Shown piece after piece: positions 1 to 5,272 of a stretch of 7,967 bases of DNA. The translations under genes were made by a program, and so were the position numbers. The stretch comes from Nanobdellati archaeon (GTDB lineage Archaea > B1Sed10-29 > WALL01 > WAMD01). The notes under the pieces were generated by a model. The model was given only the letters and a program-made list of their open reading frames with translations, was not told the DNA's origin and searched no databases. Numbering within the stretch: position 1 is the stretch's first letter; every line of letters starts with the position of its first letter. The stretch is taken from NCBI GenBank assembly GCA_015522495.1, contig WAMD01000029.1:1-7967 (forward strand). Direction: 5' to 3'.

Positions 1-253
1 CATATGCGGTTTCAAGGGGTTTTTTAGATAACCGCGCCAAGAACGCCTCCGGCAAGAGAAGAAGCCACTTATCAAAGCCCTTTATTCTGGCAGCCTCCCC
101 TTGCATTAGATGCTTCACATAGTCCTTCTTCGTCTTTATGTCTTGAAGATTCGAATAAGGCCGAGCGGCATTAGGACTAGACTTGACAGGGTTTTTTGCT
201 CCTTTGTGGTTTATACCCTCTCTATGCGGCGACTTGTAGTCTTCTTTGTACAT
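1..253 (-). CDS. Hypothetical protein, N-terminal 84 residues, cut by window edge
   Basis: An open frame runs leftward from an ATG at 253-251 to the window edge without a stop (84 codons). The start is preceded by AGGCGG four bases upstream, a plausible Shine-Dalgarno, and a TATA-like TTTATTA (reverse complement of 291-297) lies about 40 bases upstream. The product begins MYKEDYKSPHREG, is rich in Lys, Asn and Pro for the first ~45 residues, and then has an amphipathic, more hydrophobic stretch around residues 57-80 (GFDKWLLLLPEAFLARL). I see no signal peptide or known motif and do not recognise the family. Its codons (TCG, CCG, GCG, CGG; about half ending in G or C) differ clearly from the AT-rich genes to the right. 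This suggests a different origin, or that the glycan genes are the acquired part. Being partial, it could be any kind of protein, including a mobile-element gene. Confidence 0.55.
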   Translation of the reverse strand, partial: MYKEDYKSPHREGINHKGAKNPVKSSPNAARPYSNLQDIKTKKDYVKHLMQGEAARIKGFDKWLLLLPEAFLARLSKKPLETAY

Positions 254-290
254 ATTTCCGCCTATACTAACACATAATGAACCGCAAAGC

Positions 291-297
291 TAATAAA
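291..297 (-). promoter_or_regulatory. Possible archaeal TATA box for the left-edge gene
   Basis: Reading leftward the bases are TTTATTA. If transcription starts about 26 bases from its centre, near 268, the leader would be about 15 bases and would include the AGGCGG Shine-Dalgarno candidate. This is a short AT-rich match only. Confidence 0.3.
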
Positions 298-402
298 TGG
301 GGTGGCAGAGGTGAAAACTCCTGAATATATTAAAAGACGAACCAGAATTTAGGTTAAGGATTAAAAAAGAAAAACAGTTAAAAAAATAGCACCAAGATAA
401 CC

Positions 403-410
403 TTTAAATA
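403..410 (+). promoter_or_regulatory. TATA box (TTTAAATA) for the dehydrogenase gene
   Basis: TTTAAATA closely matches the archaeal TATA consensus. A start site about 26 bases downstream of its centre would fall near 432, giving a leader of about 28 bases that contains the Shine-Dalgarno at 446-453. The sequence just upstream (AAGATAACC) is only a weak candidate BRE. Confidence 0.55.
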
Positions 411-445
411 GATTTGGAATATAATGAGCAGAGGATAGATAGACT

Positions 446-453
446 GGTGAGGT
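446..453 (+). promoter_or_regulatory. Shine-Dalgarno GGTGAGGT
   Basis: GGTGAGGT pairs with the CACCTCC-type 3' end of 16S rRNA. The GAGG core sits seven bases before the ATG at 460, which fixes that start codon. Confidence 0.7.
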
Positions 454-459
454 TATAGT

Positions 460-1701
460 ATGGGAGAGATAAACAAAATTTGTATTGTGGGTTTAGGTTA
501 TGTAGGTTTACCTTTAGCAGTGGCTTTTGGGAAGGTGGGTATTAAAGTAATTGGGTATGATATAAATCCTAAACGCATAGAAGATCTACGTAAAGGTATT
601 GATGTTACTAGAGAAGTAAGTAAAGAGGATATACTAACTGCAGATATTTCATTTACAACAAATATAAAGGATGCTAGGGATGCTCAAGTATATATAATAG
701 CAGTGCCAACGCCCATAACAAAGGCCAAGACGCCAAACTTGGGACCAATTATTAGTGCAGGAAAAGATGTTGGGATGACAATTAAAGAGAATGATATTGT
801 AGTTTTGGAATCTACAGTTTATCCTGGAGTTACAGAAGAGATTCTAGCAAAGGCAATTGAGGGCGTAAGTGGCCTAAGAGCAAAGGTCGATTTTAAATTA
901 GCATATTCTCCTGAAAGAATTAACCCTGGTGATAAAATCCATACGTTAAAAACAGTAACAAAAGTGGTTGGAGCTCAAGATTCCGAAACTGCTGAAACTA
1001 TAAAGAAACTTTACTCTAAAATAGTTGATGATGTATTTGTAGCTAAGGATATAAAGACTGCAGAAGCAAGTAAACTGTTAGAAAATGTACAAAGAAGTGT
1101 AAACATAGGCTTAATGAACGAAGTAGCTGTCCTCTTTGATAAATTAGGTATTGATATATGGGATGTTTTAGAAGCTGCAAGCACAAAATGGAACTTTCTG
1201 AAATTTACACCCGGTCTTGTAGGTGGACATTGCATCCCTGTTGATCCTTATTACTTAGTTTACAAAGGATTAGAAGTAAATTTTTATTCTTCTACAGTGG
1301 CTTCTTCACGATTAATAAGTGACAGTATGCCAGATTTCTTACGTTCTAAGATTGTCAAGACATTAAACAAGTATATGAAACCCTTAAAAGACACTTCTAT
1401 CTTATTTTTGGGAGTTACATACAAAGAGAATGTACCGGACACACGATCCTCACTCTCCGCAGTGTTGGCTCAAAAGTTGAAGGAGTGGGGAGCAAGTGTA
1501 GACATAGTTGATCCCCTTGTTCCAGATTACAACAAAGAAATCGCCAAAAATAAATCTTATGATGTCGTAATTTTTGCTGTACCTCATAAGGAATTTGTGA
1601 AAAAGAAAGAGCAACTTGCAGAATTGGCAAAACTTTTTATAGTGGATATCAAAAATATATTTAAAGGATCCAAACTAAATAAGGAGATTGTAAAAATATA
1701 G
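460..1701 (+). CDS. UDP-N-acetylhexosamine 6-dehydrogenase (WbpA/WbpO/TviB type)
   Basis: This is an NAD-dependent, cytosolic nucleotide-sugar dehydrogenase that oxidises C6 of a UDP-N-acetylhexosamine to a carboxylate in two steps. At 413 aa it is a normal full length for the UDP-glucose/GDP-mannose dehydrogenase superfamily. The N-terminal Rossmann motif GLGYVGLPLA is at residues 11-20. STVYPGVTEE (118-127) and YSPERINPGD (149-158) are family signatures. K205 and N209 in ASKLLEN are the conserved central-helix pair, and C258 in GGHCIPVDP is the catalytic thiol. The C-terminal UDP-binding domain carries GVTYKENVPDTR (318-329). The stretch STKWNFLKFTPGL before the active site resembles TviB/WbpO (UDP-GlcNAc/GalNAc dehydrogenases) more than classical WbpA, so the substrate epimer is uncertain. 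It has its own promoter and Shine-Dalgarno and faces the aminotransferase gene. Its product would feed the 3-dehydrogenase, aminotransferase and acyltransferase encoded opposite. Family is nearly certain; exact sugar is not. Confidence 0.93.
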   Translation: MGEINKICIVGLGYVGLPLAVAFGKVGIKVIGYDINPKRIEDLRKGIDVTREVSKEDILTADISFTTNIKDARDAQVYIIAVPTPITKAKTPNLGPIISAGKDVGMTIKENDIVVLESTVYPGVTEEILAKAIEGVSGLRAKVDFKLAYSPERINPGDKIHTLKTVTKVVGAQDSETAETIKKLYSKIVDDVFVAKDIKTAEASKLLENVQRSVNIGLMNEVAVLFDKLGIDIWDVLEAASTKWNFLKFTPGLVGGHCIPVDPYYLVYKGLEVNFYSSTVASSRLISDSMPDFLRSKIVKTLNKYMKPLKDTSILFLGVTYKENVPDTRSSLSAVLAQKLKEWGASVDIVDPLVPDYNKEIAKNKSYDVVIFAVPHKEFVKKKEQLAELAKLFIVDIKNIFKGSKLNKEIVKI

Positions 1702-1717
1702 TTGCCAATATAAACTG

Positions 1718-1763
1718 TTAATTCCGTCAAACAAATAGCTTAATGAGCAAGTTGAGGAATTAA
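1718..1763. terminator. Long inverted repeat between convergent genes, possible shared terminator
   Basis: The left arm TTAATTCCgTCAA (1718-1730) pairs with TTGAGGAATTAA (1752-1763): 12 base pairs with a single bulged G. Inside the 21-base loop, GCT (1738-1740) can also pair with AGC (1746-1748). The hairpin fills most of the 71-bp spacer between two genes that end toward each other. A bidirectional terminator or 3'-end RNA structure is therefore the natural reading. There is no long T-tract directly after either arm, so termination itself is inference. Confidence 0.4.
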
Positions 1764-1772
1764 GTGTAGAGA

Positions 1773-2906
1773 TTAAAAGGCATTTATTGCATCCACAATC
1801 CTCTCTAACTCCTCTTGAGTTAATCCTGGAAACATAGGTATAGAGAGTACTTCTTTACTAGCTTTCTCTGCTTTGGGAAAATCCCCTTCTTTATACCCCA
1901 AAAAATTTAAAGCAGGTAAAAGATGTAAAGGATATGGATAATAAACTGCTGATGAAATATGTTTCTCGGCTAAGAAACCCCTAAGTTCCCCTCTATGTCT
2001 TACCCTCAAAGTATATTGATGATAAACATGCCTAAATCCATCCCTCTCTATAGGTTTCTTGACCTTCTTGCTGATGATTTTCTCATCATAGTATTTGGCT
2101 ATTTTCCTTCTTTCATTGTTCCAAATATCTACATACTTAATTTTTACATTAAGCACTGCCGCCTGAATAGCATCCAATCTGCTATTGATACCTACTGTTA
2201 AATTATGGTATTTCCTCTTAGCACCGTGATTGCGGAGCATACGAATTTTTTCTGATACGGAAGGATCATTAGTTGTCACTAAGCCACCATCACCAACCCC
2301 TCCTAAATTCTTTGTGGGAAAGAAGCTAAACGCTCCTGCTGTCCCTTGACTGCCTACCATTTTTTTCTGGTCATTGTATATAAAATGGGCTCCAAATGCT
2401 TGGCAAGCGTCTTCTATAATATATAGTTGATTATCTTCAGCAATTTTTATTAAAGAAGACATATCTGCAGGATGACCAAAAAGATGAACTGGGAGTATTG
2501 CTCGCGTGAATTTAGAGAGCTTTTTTTTCACTTCTTTAGGATCAATATTAAAGGTGAGAGGATCTATATCAGCAAATATAGGTGTGGCGCCAACATGCAA
2601 GATAGCCTCCACAGTAGCAAAGAAAGTAAAAGGCGTTGTTATTACTTCATCTCCTTCACCAATTCCTAAGGCCTTTAACGCTAGGTAAATAGCATCACTT
2701 CCAGAACCAACACCTACAGCTTCTTTTACTTGGAGATAGGATGCAGAGTTCTTCTCAAATTTTTCTACTTCGGGACCAAGTATATATCTTCCAGATCGTA
2801 TTACATGTATAAGAGCATCTTCAATCTCCCCTTCTATTTTTTTATGTACGCGCACAGGATCATATAAGGGAATCATGCTAGGATCTTCCTTTGTAACAAC
2901 CTTCAC
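1773..2906 (-). CDS. wbpE: DegT/DnrJ/EryC1-family PLP aminotransferase (WbpE-like)
   Basis: This is a sugar aminotransferase, expected to convert UDP-2-acetamido-3-keto-hexuronate to the 3-amino sugar using glutamate and PLP. At 377 aa (fold type I) it is a typical length. GSGSDAI (67-73) is the phosphate/cofactor region. EDACQAFGA (165-173) carries the ring-binding Asp166 and stacking Gln169. SFFPTKNLGG (194-203) holds the Schiff-base Lys199, and this SFFPTKNLG form is typical of WbpE-like proteins. GVGDGGL follows, then RNHGAKRKY and the NSRLDAIQAA substrate/dimer motif (241-250). The start taken is GTG at 2906, supported by GAGGAG seven bases upstream; it lies four bases after the acyltransferase stop, so translation is probably coupled. 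An ATG ten codons later (2876-2874) gives MIPLYDP, which also looks like a family N-terminus but has a weaker Shine-Dalgarno. It is last in the minus-strand operon. The exact sugar is inferred from context. Confidence 0.9.
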   Translation of the reverse strand: MKVVTKEDPSMIPLYDPVRVHKKIEGEIEDALIHVIRSGRYILGPEVEKFEKNSASYLQVKEAVGVGSGSDAIYLALKALGIGEGDEVITTPFTFFATVEAILHVGATPIFADIDPLTFNIDPKEVKKKLSKFTRAILPVHLFGHPADMSSLIKIAEDNQLYIIEDACQAFGAHFIYNDQKKMVGSQGTAGAFSFFPTKNLGGVGDGGLVTTNDPSVSEKIRMLRNHGAKRKYHNLTVGINSRLDAIQAAVLNVKIKYVDIWNNERRKIAKYYDEKIISKKVKKPIERDGFRHVYHQYTLRVRHRGELRGFLAEKHISSAVYYPYPLHLLPALNFLGYKEGDFPKAEKASKEVLSIPMFPGLTQEELERIVDAINAF

Positions 2907-2910
2907 ATTA

Positions 2911-2920
2911 TCACTCCTCT
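2911..2920 (-). promoter_or_regulatory. Shine-Dalgarno overlapping the upstream stop codon
   Basis: Read leftward, AGAGGAGTGA contains the Shine-Dalgarno GAGGAG and the TGA stop of the acyltransferase. The GTG start of the aminotransferase follows four bases after that stop. The bases between also spell ATGTGA, a start-stop pair overlapping the GTG. The arrangement favours coupled translation and supports the GTG start. Confidence 0.5.
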
Positions 2921-3588
2921 TTGCAATTCAGCAACAATTGTTCATCTGGAACTTTTCGCACTTTCTTAGCAGGCGACCCGTAATAAATAAAACAGTCTTC
3001 TGTATCTTTAGTTACAACAGAACCGGCGCCGATTAAACATTCTTGGCCTATAATCACTCCTGGAAATATAATAGCTCCTGCACCTATTCGAGCCCCATAC
3101 TTAAGATGAGGTCCTCTGAAATGCTTAAATCTTTCTTTACCTCTTCCGACGAAGCGATCGTTAGTAAACAGAACACCAGGACCAATAAAACACATATCTT
3201 CTATTTTTGAGAAGGCACAGATATATGCTTTGCTCTCCACCTTACATTTCTGCCCTATGTTTGTATTGTTTTCTACTAAAACACCATTACCTATAATGGT
3301 TTCTTTGCCTATTCTTACATTTTCTCTAATTACTGCATTATCTGCAATATATACATTATCTTCTATCACAGCACCTCTATAGATGATGACGCCACTCCCT
3401 ATTATAACATTGTTACCAATTTTCACCTCATCTAAAATAGTTTCCTTAGTTGTGGCACTTCTTTTAGCTCTTACAGGTTTCTGGCCAATTATAACATTGT
3501 CTTTTATAAGGACATTCTCTCCACATTCACATCCATATATGGTGACATTCTTACCCTTCTTCATCTGATCGCCTGTTATATTAACCAT
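2911..3588 (-). CDS. Left-handed beta-helix acyltransferase (WbpD-like N-acetyltransferase)
   Basis: This is a hexapeptide-repeat acyltransferase, expected to N-acetylate the 3-amino group made by the aminotransferase, using acetyl-CoA, to give the 2,3-diacetamido uronic acid nucleotide. Imperfect [LIV]-G-x4 repeats run almost continuously from about residue 24 to 195 (for example VIIGSGVIIYRGAVI, IIGNGVLV, ARIGAGAIIFPGVIIG, LIGAGSVV). FTNDR (141-145) and the closing YGSPAKKVRKV (203-213) match sugar N-acyltransferases of the WbpD/WlbB group. At 225 aa it is longer than classical WbpD (about 190 aa); the extra length is additional coils at the N-terminal end, with a Lys/Arg-rich loop near residues 37-50. 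The ATG at 3588 lacks a good Shine-Dalgarno. An ATG at 3564 (MKKGKNVTIYG) follows AGGCGAT and may be the true start. It lies between the oxidoreductase and aminotransferase genes. Fold is secure; acyl donor and acceptor are inferred from context. Confidence 0.85.
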   Translation of the reverse strand: MVNITGDQMKKGKNVTIYGCECGENVLIKDNVIIGQKPVRAKRSATTKETILDEVKIGNNVIIGSGVIIYRGAVIEDNVYIADNAVIRENVRIGKETIIGNGVLVENNTNIGQKCKVESKAYICAFSKIEDMCFIGPGVLFTNDRFVGRGKERFKHFRGPHLKYGARIGAGAIIFPGVIIGQECLIGAGSVVTKDTEDCFIYYGSPAKKVRKVPDEQLLLNCKEE

Positions 3589-3621
3589 TTCGGCACGATT
3601 GTATGAACCCTAATATGAGGA

Positions 3622-4665
3622 TTAATCTAAAAACTTTACAGGTCTCTTTTGTTTAGCCGAGGAGTATATTGCCTTCACAATTTCCAAGGCCTTTTTACCT
3701 TCTTCTCCACTTATGTAATTGGTACCTCCCTCTTTAAGAATTCTCACAACATCCCTATATATATAAATATGGTTAGGACAGGAACCTACATACATTCCAT
3801 TTGCATAAACATTGGGATTTCTTTCTTCTATAGAAGGCTGCTCTACCCCCTCCACCTGCCAATATTCTATCTTATTCATAGCCGTCCCACCTATTTTTAT
3901 AGTACCTTTAGTGCCCAGTATTGTTATTGAACATTCCATATTTTTAGGATATGTATTTATTGTGAACTCATATGTGGCCAAAACATTACTCTTAAATCGC
4001 ATTATTGCAACTGCCTCATCTTCTATCTCTATCTTATGGGCTACAGTATCAGTCATAGCATAAACAGTATCTACGGGTCCAAGGAGCCATTGAAGGATAT
4101 CTAAGTAATGGATACCTTGATTTATGACAGTTCCTCCATCCATTTGTCTTGTTCCCCTCCAACCTTTAAAATATTCTTGGGGTCTTGTCCAACGTACAAC
4201 AACTGCAGCGTTAAGAAGCTTTCCAAGCTTACCTTCTTCTATTAATTTCTTAACAATCTGAAGAGAAGGATTATATCTCACTTGAAGAACTGTAAAGAGA
4301 TGAAGATTTTTACTTTTGAATAAATTTATAAGCTCATCTGCTTCCTTTAAATTGATTGTGATGGGTTTTTCTATAAGAACATGTTTTCCAAAAAGTGCAC
4401 AGTCTTTAGCTATGGAATAGTGTGTACCATTAGGTGTCGCTATAGACACAACATCTACATCTTCTTTCCTCAACATTTCTTTATAATCGTTGTAATAGGG
4501 AATTCCTAATTCTTCACCTACTTTTTTCGCTGTTTCCAGATTAATATCACTAACTGCTACTAACTTTGCAAGATTCTCTTCCTCTAGCACTTTAAGAGAG
4601 GATATATGCTGTCTCGAGATTCTACCACAGCCTACCAAACCGAATTTTATTATCTTTGTTGCCAT
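3622..4665 (-). CDS. wbpB: Gfo/Idh/MocA-family NAD-dependent 3-dehydrogenase (WbpB-like)
   Basis: This oxidoreductase is expected to oxidise C3 of UDP-N-acetylhexosaminuronate to the 3-keto sugar, the substrate of the aminotransferase in the same operon. In known WbpB systems the NADH is recycled with 2-oxoglutarate and the reaction depends on the aminotransferase partner. The N-terminal Rossmann motif is GLVGCGRISRQH (9-20). SIATPNGTH (74-82) and IEKPITIN (98-105), with the conserved Lys100, are family signatures. GGTVINQGIHYLDILQWLLG (177-196) carries H186 and D189 of the active site and is very close to WbpB. At 347 aa the length fits the family; about 315 aa is the WbpB norm. The ATG at 4665 has no Shine-Dalgarno at normal spacing. 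A TTTAAA core about 29 bases upstream suggests a leaderless transcript. It is first in the minus-strand operon, and 33 bases separate it from the acyltransferase gene. Confidence 0.9.
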   Translation of the reverse strand: MATKIIKFGLVGCGRISRQHISSLKVLEEENLAKLVAVSDINLETAKKVGEELGIPYYNDYKEMLRKEDVDVVSIATPNGTHYSIAKDCALFGKHVLIEKPITINLKEADELINLFKSKNLHLFTVLQVRYNPSLQIVKKLIEEGKLGKLLNAAVVVRWTRPQEYFKGWRGTRQMDGGTVINQGIHYLDILQWLLGPVDTVYAMTDTVAHKIEIEDEAVAIMRFKSNVLATYEFTINTYPKNMECSITILGTKGTIKIGGTAMNKIEYWQVEGVEQPSIEERNPNVYANGMYVGSCPNHIYIYRDVVRILKEGGTNYISGEEGKKALEIVKAIYSSAKQKRPVKFLD

Positions 4666-4679
4666 CCTTCTATATTGGC

Positions 4680-4702
4680 AATAGTTCCTTTTTTAAACTA
4701 TT
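4680..4702. promoter_or_regulatory. Palindromic divergent promoter core with central TTTAAA
   Basis: AATAGTT (4680-4686) and AACTATT (4696-4702) are perfect inverted arms around CCTTTTTTA, with TTTAAA at 4692-4697. The palindrome centre (4691) lies 26 bases from the ATG of the minus-strand oxidoreductase and 28 bases from the GTG proposed for the plus-strand HAD gene. Neither gene has a convincing Shine-Dalgarno. This fits one TATA element read in both directions with leaderless mRNAs, and the arms could also bind a dimeric regulator. Promoter function is inferred from spacing and composition. Confidence 0.45.
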
Positions 4703-4718
4703 ACCTTCTTCTTCCTTT

Positions 4719-5270
4719 GTGGCTGGCTTTGCTTCTTTAACAGGCTATTCTTACTTTATATTGGATTTTGATAATGTGCTTGTAGATTTACAAGCAGACT
4801 GGTCCCCTGTCAAATTAGAAGTGGGACATATTGCTATGAAGGAAAAAATCGATGCTTCTAACCTAACAGAACTTGTCCTTTATTATCCAGAAATTTACAT
4901 TAAATATAGGGAGAAACTGAATAGTATTATCAGGAGAATTGAAGGCTCTGCAATTGAAAAGCATATGTGGAAGAAACTTCATAAGAAGTTGTGGGGTTTC
5001 CTAAATGAAGAACCTTGGTCAGTGCTTAGTAACAACCTTCATTTTACAGTAAAGACTATTTTGAGCAGAGAGAACGCTTTTCCAGAATATATTATAGGAA
5101 GAGATGATGTCATGTTGCCAAAACCCTATCCCGAAGGTATGAGGAGATTACTCAAACTCATTGGAAGATCCCCTTCATCTATCATTTATATAGGTGATAG
5201 TATCTTGGATGAGAAAACAGCAAAACATTTCAAAGTGCCATTTATAAATATTACCTCCTTAGAGGCTTGA
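4719..5270 (+). CDS. HAD-superfamily phosphatase
   Basis: This is a small haloacid dehalogenase-fold hydrolase, most likely a phosphatase for a sugar phosphate or other small phosphoester. Numbered from GTG 4719 (183 aa), motif I is LDFDNVLVDL (15-24), with nucleophile Asp16 and acid/base Asp18. Motif II is VLSNN (Ser104), motif III LPKPYPEG (Lys135) and motif IV YIGDSILDEKTAK (Asp160, Asp164). About 75 residues between motifs I and II form a probable helical C1 cap. All catalytic positions are intact. The start is unclear: no ATG precedes motif I. An upstream TTG at 4656 would overlap the divergent oxidoreductase start and encode a Ser/Phe-rich lead unlike a HAD N-terminus. GTG 4719 lies about 25 bases after the TTTAAA core, as expected for a leaderless gene. 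It opens the plus operon, two bases before the GT4 start. The substrate cannot be told from sequence. Confidence 0.8.
   Translation: MAGFASLTGYSYFILDFDNVLVDLQADWSPVKLEVGHIAMKEKIDASNLTELVLYYPEIYIKYREKLNSIIRRIEGSAIEKHMWKKLHKKLWGFLNEEPWSVLSNNLHFTVKTILSRENAFPEYIIGRDDVMLPKPYPEGMRRLLKLIGRSPSSIIYIGDSILDEKTAKHFKVPFINITSLEA
5261..5265 (+). promoter_or_regulatory. Shine-Dalgarno AGAGG deciding the GT4 start
   Basis: AGAGG inside the last codons of the HAD gene lies seven bases before ATG 5273. That spacing favours this ATG over the TTG at 5267, which would begin only two bases after the motif. Confidence 0.5.
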
Positions 5271-5272
5271 AT

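Larger units (their letters stand above)
254..459. other. Divergent intergenic region with two TATA-like boxes
   Basis: These 206 bases separate the minus-strand hypothetical gene from the plus-strand dehydrogenase. A TATA-like TTTATTA facing left is at 297-291, and TTTAAATA facing right is at 403-410. Between them lies an A-rich stretch (about 350-390) with short lysine-rich reading frames that are broken by stops. I find no RNA gene, clear repeat or complete protein here. Confidence 0.5.

Noticed and set aside
1011..1235. Minus-strand open frame of 74 codons inside the dehydrogenase gene
   Set aside because: It lies entirely opposite conserved catalytic residues of the dehydrogenase, has no Shine-Dalgarno or known motif, and reads as a shadow frame.
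2060..2090. TGATGATTTTCTCATCA as a possible C/D-type RNA box or regulatory palindrome
   Set aside because: It falls inside the aminotransferase coding region, and no partner C' or D box or guide arrangement is visible.
3649..4063. Two overlapping plus-strand frames (93 and 83 codons) rich in Tyr, Phe, Ile and Ser
   Set aside because: Both are antisense to the Gfo/Idh/MocA oxidoreductase. Their hydrophobic composition is a by-product of the codons opposite.
4656..4718. TTG-initiated N-terminal extension of the HAD protein
   Set aside because: It overlaps the divergent oxidoreductase start, contains the palindromic promoter and encodes a low-complexity Ser/Phe/Leu lead not expected before HAD motif I.
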